51,489 nt of DNA from JBOGCH01 sp051656645. GTDB taxonomy: Bacteria; Bacteroidota; Bacteroidia; Bacteroidales; Marinifilaceae. The position numbers and the translations under genes are program-made. The notes under the pieces are model-generated. The model made no database searches. It was not told the origin of the DNA and saw only the letters and a program-made list of their open reading frames with translations. Positions 44,703 through 51,489 of this stretch are shown here, in pieces; positions within the stretch are counted from its first letter, which is position 1; every line of letters begins with the position of its first letter. The DNA is taken from the NCBI GenBank assembly GCA_051656645.1, contig JBOGCH010000041.1:1-51489 (forward strand). The letters run 5' to 3'.

Positions 44703-46634
44703 TTAGTTTTGTAGGCTTAAGGTTACATCATTTTGTTGAGGCAAAATATTTGTGATGGGATTCCATTTACTCCAATTAGTATGCAAATGCACGGTTCTAG
44801 GTACACTTCCTGTTAACAAATTGTTGTTAAGTGATAATACTTGCAAATTAAGACACGATCCAAGTGAACTCTTTATTACTCCAGTAATGTTATTATTGTC
44901 AAGTTTTAAAGCCCTTAACATTCTACAGTTATTAAAATTATCGGGAAAATCTTGATTCAGTTGATTATTTGAAAAGTGTAATTCGTTAGCAAGTGCAATT
45001 GTTGTTAAAGGATCTATCGATCCTGTTAATTTATTATTGCAAAAATTTATATTGGCAAGTTGTGTATGCAATACGAAAGTTTCTGGAAGTGTACCTTCTA
45101 TCATATTATTTGCTAATCTCATCGAAATAAGAGAGGTTAACTGCCAAAACTCATTAGGTAATGATGCTAGTTTATTATCGTTAATTTGAATGTGTTGTAA
45201 TCTTTTCAAAGCAGATATCTCACTAGGTAGTTCTGTAAGCTCATTATCATATAATAATACTTCCAATAAAGAGGTCATTTTTGAGATTGACGCTGGCAAT
45301 ACCGAAATTTTATTTCTATGCAAAAGTAAATAACGGAGTGATCCACATCCTGTTATTTCCGGCAAAGTTTCAATACCACAATCGTAAGCTCTTAAGTAGT
45401 CTAATTTACTTAAAGCAAAAATAGAAGCATCTAATGTCTTAAAGTTATTATTCTCTAAAAATAATTGTTCAACTTTTGGACAGTTTTCGAACACTGGAGA
45501 TTCAGTAAAGTTATTTGCCGCTAGTGACACTAATGAAAGTTCAGGCATATCTTTAAAAACAGGCGCCGGACCTGAGAATCCTCCACGTTTATATATTTTT
45601 TGTTCTTCAGTTCCAATTCCTTCATATGAAACAGTCTGAGAATCAAACTCAGCATTCATACCAATTTCTAACCAAAATAGTTTTTTCATCTTGTCCAAAG
45701 ATGGAAATCTCCCTGTAAAGTGGTTATTACTCAACCACAATCTTTCAAGATTCACAAGATTACTTAATGATGATGGTAGCTCACCAGTTAATTGATTTGA
45801 GAATAACGATAGTGTAATTAATTTATTAGCATTCCCAATATTTGTAGGCACTGTACCTGTCATCTGATTTCGATGCAAAACTAAATATTTTAAATTCGGC
45901 AAATCAAAAACAGATGACGGCAACTCACCTTTTATTGCATTATCTGCAAGATTTAATAATTCCAACGACTTCATATTTGTGAAATAAGTTGGAAAATCGG
46001 TCGTTGTTACATTATTCTTCTCTATAGCAAAAGAACGTAACTCAGTTAAATTTTGTAATTCCTCAGGTAATGTACCTTTAAGATTGTTATCCTGAGCAAA
46101 AACCTCAACAACGCGTACTTCACCATTTACACGCTCTAACTTAACTAAAGTTTTTTCGGGGTTACTACCCCATTTATTCATTGGTTGAGATAAATCCCAT
46201 TTTTCATGCCAGCGGTCATCACCACCTGTCGCTTGATAAAATTTAACCAATGATAAGCTATCTAACTCTCTACTTGGTTTTAATTCACCTCTTTGTACTT
46301 TTATCGAAGCAATACTTTCACCAGATAACGTACTAAATGTGATTGTAGCTGTTTTACCTTTATCAACCTCATCAGACGTTGCTGAAATTCTCACTTCAAG
46401 GTTTTTACATGCTGTTCCACCTGATGGAGATATCTCAACCCAATCAACATCTGCAACAGCTTTCCAACTTGACGAACTTGTTAAATAAACTAATTTATGT
46501 CCTCCTAGATTAGAAAAAACTAATTCTGATTTATCAACTGTAAGAGCTCCTTTGTCTAGGGATTCATCATCGCTGCTACATGCAACTATTGATAATGAAG
46601 AAAATAAAAGAGCATATAATTTATTTTTTGCCAT
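44703..46634 (-). CDS. LRR surface lipoprotein 2 with BACON-like domain
   Basis: 643 residues. The lipobox is VAC (Cys19), followed by SSDDES, a clear surface-export signal. One BACON-like module (WKAVADVDWVEISPSGGTA) precedes a plant-type LRR cap (LDSLSLVKFYQATGGDDRWHEKWDL, MNKWGSNPEKTLVKL). Then about 17 LRRs follow. The first and last are plant-class (KGTLPEELQNLTELR, TGTVPTNIGNANKL), while the middle ones are shorter and irregular (LASLPNEFWQLTSLISMRL). It ends WSKWNPITNILPQQND, the shared C-terminal cap. It lies 6 bases before LRR 1, and a hairpin sits in the 96-bp gap upstream. Confidence 0.88.
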   Translation of the reverse strand: MAKNKLYALLFSSLSIVACSSDDESLDKGALTVDKSELVFSNLGGHKLVYLTSSSSWKAVADVDWVEISPSGGTACKNLEVRISATSDEVDKGKTATITFSTLSGESIASIKVQRGELKPSRELDSLSLVKFYQATGGDDRWHEKWDLSQPMNKWGSNPEKTLVKLERVNGEVRVVEVFAQDNNLKGTLPEELQNLTELRSFAIEKNNVTTTDFPTYFTNMKSLELLNLADNAIKGELPSSVFDLPNLKYLVLHRNQMTGTVPTNIGNANKLITLSLFSNQLTGELPSSLSNLVNLERLWLSNNHFTGRFPSLDKMKKLFWLEIGMNAEFDSQTVSYEGIGTEEQKIYKRGGFSGPAPVFKDMPELSLVSLAANNFTESPVFENCPKVEQLFLENNNFKTLDASIFALSKLDYLRAYDCGIETLPEITGCGSLRYLLLHRNKISVLPASISKMTSLLEVLLYDNELTELPSEISALKRLQHIQINDNKLASLPNEFWQLTSLISMRLANNMIEGTLPETFVLHTQLANINFCNNKLTGSIDPLTTIALANELHFSNNQLNQDFPDNFNNCRMLRALKLDNNNITGVIKSSLGSCLNLQVLSLNNNLLTGSVPRTVHLHTNWSKWNPITNILPQQNDVTLSLQN

Positions 46635-46691
46635 GATTATTACATTTTTAACAACATTCTAATAATAAATGTGTTTCTGTTGTTGTTTTTA

Positions 46692-46724
46692 TTCTCTTAG
46701 TGAGATTGTATCTCACTAAGAGAA
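46692..46724 (-). terminator. Perfect 15-bp hairpin between LRR genes 3 and 2
   Basis: Arms 46692-46706 and 46710-46724 are exact complements around a 3-base loop, just 6 bases beyond the LRR 3 stop. On the - strand an A-rich stretch follows rather than T, so it is not a classical terminator. It may mark an mRNA end by processing, separating LRR 3/4 from the rest. Confidence 0.65.
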
Positions 46725-46730
46725 CCATTA

Positions 46731-48566
46731 TTACTGTTGAACTGTTAGGCCAAATCCGTTTTGTTGTGGTAATATATTTACACCCGGTAACCAATTTGTC
46801 CACTGAGAATGCTTCGTAATACCTTCTGGAACTACACCACTTAATTTATTTCCTGAAACTTTTAAGCTTGATAGAGTTTGACATGACGCGATTGTTGCTG
46901 GTAAGTTACCTGTGAAATCATTACCCTCTAAGTGACACTTAGCTATGTTATTATTAAATAATTTCGATGGAATAGTACCACTCATTTTACATCCTGTAAG
47001 GATTAGTTGCGTTAAACCTTTCATATCACTCATATCACCGCCTTCTGTACCATCTGCAATAAATTCACCTGTAATACCAATATTACCTGCTAAATTTAGT
47101 TCTGCAAGATTTACTCGTTGAAAAATTTCAACTGGTAATTCCATTACTAATTGATTGTCTGCTAAATGCAAGAAGTTAATTTTTTCAGACATATAAATTG
47201 CTCTTGGGATTGATCCAGTAATTTTATTCGAGTCAAGATATACATATTGTAAATTAGCTAGAAAGTCAGGTAATTCACCACTAATCTCGTTTTGTGTAAG
47301 TAAAAGGGCATTTAATTTTTTTAATTTGTCATAACTTGCAGGTATTGTCCCCGTCAATTTATTGTTCTTCCCATTAATAATATGTAAAGAATCAAGTGTA
47401 CTGAAAGACTCTGGTAATGAACCAGTAATTTCATTACTATCAAAACGGAAATCAGCGAATTTTGTACACTGAGATAATTCCGAAGGTATAGTACCTGTTA
47501 GTTTGTTGTAACCTAAAAATAGAACCTCAAAATCTGAACATCTTGACAATGACGAAGGGATTGATCCTGTTAATGAGTTATTTTCAGCTAAAAATGCAGA
47601 AAGAGATGTACAATTACCTATTTCTGTGGGAATAGATCCTGTCAACTTACATCCTGATAAATTTATTTCATAACAATTCTTTAAATTTCCAATTGTTGAT
47701 GGTATTGTTCCACCAAGTGGATTGTAAGCTAAAGCTACAGTTTCTAATTTCGTTAATTGACCTATTTTTTCAGAGATTCCACCTTCAAGATTATTACCAT
47801 TTAAATCCATACGAGTTAGATTTACCATGTCATAATACGCCTCAGGTATAGTACCAGAAATAACATTCTCAGGTAGAGCTAGGAATTTTAGATTTGGTAA
47901 TTTAGTTACCCAAAGAGGTAACTCCTGATTTAATACAGAAGCACGAATAACCAATTTTTCCAAACCTGTTAATTCACCCATTTCCTCAGGTAATTTTCCA
48001 CGTAGACCTCCATGATCAAGAACTAACTCAGTTACACGAAGTGCTCCATCAACCATCCCGGTTTTAACACCATACCAAGAAGTAATATCAGCATCTAAAT
48101 CCCAAACAAGTGTCCATTGATATCCTTTTGTTGCTGCGTAAAGCTTCTCTAACACTAACTGATCCTTATATAGTTCAGGATGATCAACTTTAGGTCCTTG
48201 TACAATTGTCACAGTATCAATACCATTGCCCACTTTAGATACAAAGGTTACCATTGCAGTACGTGCTTTCTTTGTATCTGTGTTATTTGTTACTGTAAAT
48301 TTTATTTTTTGAACATCATCTGATGCCGCACCACTTTCTGGAGATATTGTCAACCAAGCAGAGTTTCCTTGTTTTATCGCAGTCCAAGCAACATTAGAGA
48401 TTAATTCTATTTCTGCCGATTGTGACTCATAATTTAAATCTAGTTTTTTCGTTGATGTTTTAATTTCAACATTACTTGGAATTGGATCCATTTTATCATC
48501 ATCACTACACCCAACTGTAAAAACAGAGAGAACAAGCGCTAATGCAAAGACAAATTTGTTTTTCAT
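46731..48566 (-). CDS. LRR surface lipoprotein 3 with BACON-like domain
   Basis: 611 residues. The lipobox is VGC (Cys20), followed by SDDDKMD, a strong surface-export signal. One BACON-like module (WTAIKQGNSAWLTISPESGAAS) and a plant-type cap (DQLVLEKLYAATKGYQWTLVWDLDADITSWYGVKTG) come before about 16 regular plant-class LRRs such as LTRMDLNGNNLEGGISEKIG and FEVLFLGYNKLTGTIPSELS. It ends WTNWLPGVNILPQQNGFGL. This is the most regular repeat array of the cluster. It is 29 bases after LRR 4. The fold should be a solenoid exposing a concave binding face. Confidence 0.9.
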   Translation of the reverse strand: MKNKFVFALALVLSVFTVGCSDDDKMDPIPSNVEIKTSTKKLDLNYESQSAEIELISNVAWTAIKQGNSAWLTISPESGAASDDVQKIKFTVTNNTDTKKARTAMVTFVSKVGNGIDTVTIVQGPKVDHPELYKDQLVLEKLYAATKGYQWTLVWDLDADITSWYGVKTGMVDGALRVTELVLDHGGLRGKLPEEMGELTGLEKLVIRASVLNQELPLWVTKLPNLKFLALPENVISGTIPEAYYDMVNLTRMDLNGNNLEGGISEKIGQLTKLETVALAYNPLGGTIPSTIGNLKNCYEINLSGCKLTGSIPTEIGNCTSLSAFLAENNSLTGSIPSSLSRCSDFEVLFLGYNKLTGTIPSELSQCTKFADFRFDSNEITGSLPESFSTLDSLHIINGKNNKLTGTIPASYDKLKKLNALLLTQNEISGELPDFLANLQYVYLDSNKITGSIPRAIYMSEKINFLHLADNQLVMELPVEIFQRVNLAELNLAGNIGITGEFIADGTEGGDMSDMKGLTQLILTGCKMSGTIPSKLFNNNIAKCHLEGNDFTGNLPATIASCQTLSSLKVSGNKLSGVVPEGITKHSQWTNWLPGVNILPQQNGFGLTVQQ

Positions 48567-48595
48567 AATTTAAAGTATTAATTAATATTCATATA

Positions 48596-49729
48596 TTATT
48601 GTTTGCAACTTCCTTCATCGAAACCGAAACCTTCTTTTTGAGGGCACATATCAATGGCTTCCGTTTGTTCATATGCAACTGTGGCTTTTATTGAAGCAGG
48701 GAACTCTCCCACGAAACAGTTATCAGCAATCTCCAATTGTAATAAATTAGTTAATCCTGCTACCATTGTTCTTGGTAATTGCCCACTAAAGCGGTTACCT
48801 CTAATATTCATAATCGTCATTTTTTTCATTCGTCCTATCCAGTCAGAATTAAATGAACACTCAAACTGATTAAATTGAATAAATAAACCAACTAAATTAG
48901 GCATTGCAACAGTACCGAATCCCTCCTCAAAACCTGTCAATTTATTGTTCGGGACATTTAAACTCATCATGTTAGAACAATTATTTAGCGCTGCCGGGAT
49001 CAATCCACTTATGTTAGTACTATCAATCCAAAGTTGTTCTATATTAGTTTTAGCAAATGCTTCACCTGGTATTGTACCAGTAACATTTTGCTCTCCTTTT
49101 ATGGCAAAACCCAATAATGCATCAAGATTACCTATCTCTTCTGGCAACTCTCCTTTCATATTTATAGGATAACCAAACCATATTGAGGTTACGCGCTCAA
49201 CTTTTGATGCCTCTGTAACCATCACACCTGGCCATGATCTTACGCCAATATTCGTTGGCCATTTGACTTTCCAATTATTTCCGTCTAGTTTCTCATAAAT
49301 AGTTCGAAGTGTAATACTATCTTGCATCAAATAATATTCTGTAGGTTGAAGAATCTTTACTTCTGCTCTACATTCTTCATCGCTATTTAATACTATATCA
49401 AAAGACGCTTCACGTTCTTTGATTTGCGACTCATTACGCGATACAGTTACTTGTAATTCAATAATTTCACCACCATTTCCCGATTCTGGAGTAACTTTAA
49501 CCCACGATTTATAGTTTTCATTAAGCACGATATGCCATGGGCCCGTTGCTTTCATTTCTATTTTCTTGCTACTTCCATAACCATAAGCAGGAAAGAATGC
49601 AGAAGTTAATTCAATTAAATCACCTTGGTTTTCACCATTATTAGGCCCATCAGATTCGCTTGAACAGCAATACAGTGTTAATAATAATGCCATTCCACAT
49701 AGGATAGCACTCAGTTTTTGTAAATACAT
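48596..49729 (-). CDS. LRR surface lipoprotein 4, short form, with BACON-like domain
   Basis: 377 residues. The leader ends at YCC (Cys21 or 22), followed by SSESDG. One BACON-like module (WHIVLNENYKSWVKVTPESGN) and the plant-type cap (DSITLRTIYEKLDGNNWKVKWPTNIGVRSWPGVMVT) are followed by only about 6-7 LRRs (MKGELPEEIGNLDALLGFAI, FSGQLPRTMVAGLTNLLQLEI). It ends IDMCPQKEGFGFDEGSC, the shared C-terminal motif with Cys. It is much shorter than LRR 1-3 but complete at both ends. It lies 17 bases after the truncated LRR gene. Confidence 0.87.
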   Translation of the reverse strand: MYLQKLSAILCGMALLLTLYCCSSESDGPNNGENQGDLIELTSAFFPAYGYGSSKKIEMKATGPWHIVLNENYKSWVKVTPESGNGGEIIELQVTVSRNESQIKEREASFDIVLNSDEECRAEVKILQPTEYYLMQDSITLRTIYEKLDGNNWKVKWPTNIGVRSWPGVMVTEASKVERVTSIWFGYPINMKGELPEEIGNLDALLGFAIKGEQNVTGTIPGEAFAKTNIEQLWIDSTNISGLIPAALNNCSNMMSLNVPNNKLTGFEEGFGTVAMPNLVGLFIQFNQFECSFNSDWIGRMKKMTIMNIRGNRFSGQLPRTMVAGLTNLLQLEIADNCFVGEFPASIKATVAYEQTEAIDMCPQKEGFGFDEGSCKQ

Positions 49730-49746
49730 AGTTGTTTAATTTGATT

Positions 49747-50283
49747 TTAGTTATTGCAATTTGAAAATCCATATCCACTTTGCTGTGGGCATATATGAAT
49801 ATTTGCCCCTAGCTTCTCCCAACGCAATCCACCTAGTACAGATTCATCTGTTAACAAGCGTTCGTCCAGTTCACCGCTCAATCTATTATTAGATAATCGC
49901 AAAGAACCACCTATTTGCACTTGAGTATTATAAATCTCAGAAGGAATATTACCTGTTAAATTATTGCTATCCATCCAGATACTACTTAATTGACGACATT
50001 GACCAATAGATGATGGGATAGCGCCAGAGATACTGTTTTTATCTAAGTATAGAGCACGTAAGTTAGTAAGGGATCCTATTCCCTCTAGTGTTCCAGTGAT
50101 TTTACTTCCACTCAAATTAATATGAGTTAATTTGTCGCTAAACATTTCTGCTATTTGTAATTCACCAGTAAGTTTATTATTAAACATTTGCAAAAACTCT
50201 AATTGCTTCTTATTATTTAAGTTTGCAATATCTCCAACTAAAGAAATAGCATTTATAATCGCCAATTCAAAATGTGCAATCAC
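49747..50283 (-). pseudogene. 5'-truncated LRR lipoprotein gene
   Basis: The 178-residue open frame (start assigned to a GTG at 50283) contains about six plant-class LRRs (LEFLQMFNNKLTGELQ, LRALYLDKNSISGAIPSSIG, LSSIWMDSNNLTGNIPSEIY) and ends IHICPQQSGYGFSNC, like LRR 4. It lacks the signal peptide, lipobox, BACON module and N-terminal LRR cap that all four neighbours have. LRR resemblance fades upstream of about residue 12, and 45 bases further the methylase gene of the adjoining module ends. The likeliest reading is that the 5' half was removed when that module arrived. It could also be a deliberately short silent cassette. Confidence 0.75.
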
Positions 50284-50327
50284 AGTAAAACAATTTGTAC
50301 ATTTTTTATATTTTGTGTAATTGGCAT

Positions 50328-51128
50328 TTAAAATAGGTTTAAACGCGTCTGTATCTCATAATTACACACTATCCACTCCTCTTGCTTACGTCGGTTCACC
50401 TTGGATGCTGATATAGTTCTCTGAACCCTATGTATAATCCATCCATTGCGATTAGCATACTCTTCAATCATATCTAAAGGAAACATGGTTAACATAAATT
50501 TGCCTTTAATATTGGTAAGTATTTCCAACAGTTTACGCATACATTCCTCATTAAAGCATCCTTCATAGTGTCCACAATCAGAGTTAATGTAGGGAGGATC
50601 CACGAAGTGAAATGCACCATCACGATCATAACATTTAATCACCTCAAGGGCATCGCGATTCTCAATAGTTACATGAGATAATCGATTACACATGTATTCA
50701 GTAAATTCATCTCTTGCGTTATTTAGCTTTTTAGGCATGCCTCCGCCCATATCATAACCAAAGCTTCCATCTAACATCGATGCAAAACTCATCTTAGACA
50801 ATGCCCATACTGCCCACGCCTGTTGCACCTTAGTAAAGAAAACAGGATACTGATAGATGTGCGCAGCGTGAGCGTGCACATCTCTTGAGTGCAACGTTGC
50901 ACTCATTTCATCCTTCAGGGCTTGATAGTCAGAACGGGCAATACGATAAAAATTTATGAGAGTTTGGTTTAAGTCATTTATAATCTCAGCTTTGACATGA
51001 GGCTTTGCAAACAAAACAGTAGCACCTCCAACAAACGCTTCTGTATATAAATCATGGGGTGGAATTAACGGCATGATATGTCCAAGGAGGGTTTGTTTTC
51101 CTCCATAATATGTAATAGGTGTTTTCAT
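50328..51128 (-). CDS. D12-class DNA adenine methylase (Dam family)
   Basis: 266-residue methyltransferase that places N6-methyl groups on adenine using S-adenosylmethionine. Motifs: TPITYYGGKQ at residues 3-12 (motif X), AFVGGATVLF near 31-40 (motif I, with Ala-Thr where Gly-Ser/Thr is common), and DPPY at 177-180 (catalytic motif IV). The frame is open to an ATG at 51176, but that would add 16 residues before the conserved MKTPITYYGGK start, so I use 51128. No restriction gene is visible, fitting an orphan phage-type methylase. The target sequence cannot be read off. A long compound hairpin lies just upstream. Confidence 0.9.
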   Translation of the reverse strand: MKTPITYYGGKQTLLGHIMPLIPPHDLYTEAFVGGATVLFAKPHVKAEIINDLNQTLINFYRIARSDYQALKDEMSATLHSRDVHAHAAHIYQYPVFFTKVQQAWAVWALSKMSFASMLDGSFGYDMGGGMPKKLNNARDEFTEYMCNRLSHVTIENRDALEVIKCYDRDGAFHFVDPPYINSDCGHYEGCFNEECMRKLLEILTNIKGKFMLTMFPLDMIEEYANRNGWIIHRVQRTISASKVNRRKQEEWIVCNYEIQTRLNLF

Positions 51129-51152
51129 GTTAAAAAAATTATTAGATTTGTA

Positions 51153-51253
51153 ACGCCAATCACATACGAAATACAATACGCCAGAACGTAGCAGAAGGTC
51201 TCAAGCCCTCGGCTATACGTTCTGGCGTATCTTGTGTTGTATGTGATTGGCGT
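51153..51253 (-). repeat. Compound inverted repeat in the methylase leader
   Basis: Outer arms 51153-51167 and 51239-51253 (15 bp, perfect) enclose a symmetric 9/9 internal loop. This leads into perfect 14-bp inner arms 51177-51190 and 51216-51229 around a 25-base loop. It lies between a phage-type gene and the methylase gene, whose start is 24 bases beyond. As RNA on the - strand it forms one long two-part stem. It could be a structured leader, a small RNA, a phage DNA site or a miniature mobile element. Confidence 0.85.
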
Positions 51254-51265
51254 CCTACGACAAGT

Positions 51266-51286
51266 CGAGGGCGTTTTTGTGCCCTC
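51266..51286 (-). repeat. Small hairpin that can alternatively pair with the large loop
   Basis: GAGGGC (51267-51272) and GCCCTC (51281-51286) form a 6-bp stem with an 8-base loop. The same strand, CGAGGGC (51266-51272), is also exactly complementary to GCCCTCG (51205-51211) in the terminal loop of the large inverted repeat. Two exclusive pairings, local hairpin or 7-bp pseudoknot, are therefore possible. Confidence 0.65.
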
Positions 51287-51308
51287 TAAAATGATTGTAA
51301 AGCTGAAT

Positions 51309-51489
51309 TCAATTTGCAAATGCAACCGAATTCTGGTTAATAATTTGTTTCAATATATTAATTTGTTGTCGTGCATCTTTTCTACATTGAGATATTTCGG
51401 GATAAATCTCATCGATAGAACATCCCAATTCCATACATTTAATCACACACCAATCTGTGTTACTTAGATAACTTTTCAATGTATCTATT
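51309..51489 (-). CDS. 3' end of a small phage-type protein gene (partial)
   Basis: An open frame enters from the right edge and stops at 51309, giving the last 59 residues. The sequence includes LKSYLSNTDWCVIKCMELG, EIYPEISQCRKDARQQINIL and ends NSVAFAN. The pattern of a T-D-W/Y-x-V-I-K-x-x-E segment followed by an Arg-rich helix and I-N-x-L is one I associate with C-termini of small phage or prophage proteins. No specific function can be given. It runs in the same direction as the methylase, with the compound inverted repeat in between. Confidence 0.6.
   Translation of the reverse strand, partial: IDTLKSYLSNTDWCVIKCMELGCSIDEIYPEISQCRKDARQQINILKQIINQNSVAFAN

Noticed and set aside
42579..50283. 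BspA-like (TpLRR) adhesins
   Set aside because: The repeat consensus has the NxLxGxIPxxhGxL form of plant-specific LRRs rather than the BspA consensus.
51153..51286. Retron msr-msd RNA
   Set aside because: The long stem is reminiscent, and Dam genes occur in some retrons, but no reverse transcriptase is in the window and the flanking a1/a2 repeats with a branching G could not be identified. Left open for checking beyond the right edge.
51125..51325. A 66-codon open frame on the - strand across the compound inverted repeat
   Set aside because: It runs through both arms of the palindrome and overlaps the ends of the methylase and phage-type genes in another frame, so it is most likely not coding.

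Overview
The window is a chromosomal segment of a low-GC member of the Bacteroidota, most likely order Bacteroidales. The evidence is the DUF3467 gene directly after rpoC, a DUF4290 gene, RagA/SusC-RagB/SusD pairs, BACON domains, type IX secretion (T9SS) sorting domains, a PorV-like barrel, Bacteroidota-type -7 boxes (TAnnTTTG), and A/T-rich start regions without clear Shine-Dalgarno sequences. The exact genus cannot be read from the sequence.

Region 1 (1-3956, + strand): a tandem 11-bp repeat, a UvrD/PcrA-type helicase, a DUF4290 gene and folK. folK meets the oppositely oriented DUF3467 gene at a perfect 34-bp inverted repeat.

Region 2 (3959-18578, all - strand): a conserved housekeeping block. 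In transcription order it is rpsU, xerC-like recombinase, hpf, tuf, tRNA-Trp(CCA), secE, nusG, rplK, rplA, rplJ, rplL, rpoB, rpoC and the DUF3467 gene. tuf has a good promoter candidate, a hairpin lies between rplL and rpoB, and rpoC ends in a classical terminator.

Region 3 (18579-19144): no gene seen; it holds a possible rpsU promoter and folded leader, an inverted repeat and short tandem repeats. It separates the core block from the accessory region.

Region 4 (19145-50283, all - strand): about 31 kb of cell-envelope genes in tight succession. In transcription order: a truncated leucine-rich-repeat (LRR) gene; four LRR lipoproteins with plant-type repeats, N-terminal BACON-like modules and a shared C-terminal Pro-Gln motif; SusC/SusD pair 2; a SusE-position lipoprotein; a TlpA-like thioredoxin; a DUF6029-like barrel; an Omp28-like thioredoxin-fold lipoprotein; a PorV-like barrel; three subtilisin-family proteases with T9SS-type C-termini; SusC/SusD pair 1; a BACON lipoprotein; a terminator; and a DUF1573 lipoprotein. 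I see no carbohydrate-active enzyme. My inference is a surface protein-capture, proteolysis and peptide-import locus with its own T9SS shuttle-like barrel and redox helpers.

Region 5 (50328-51489, - strand): a phage-like module consisting of a D12-class DNA adenine methylase, an elaborate compound inverted repeat just upstream of it, and the 3' end of a small phage-type gene. It abuts the truncated LRR gene, so this is probably the edge of an inserted element.
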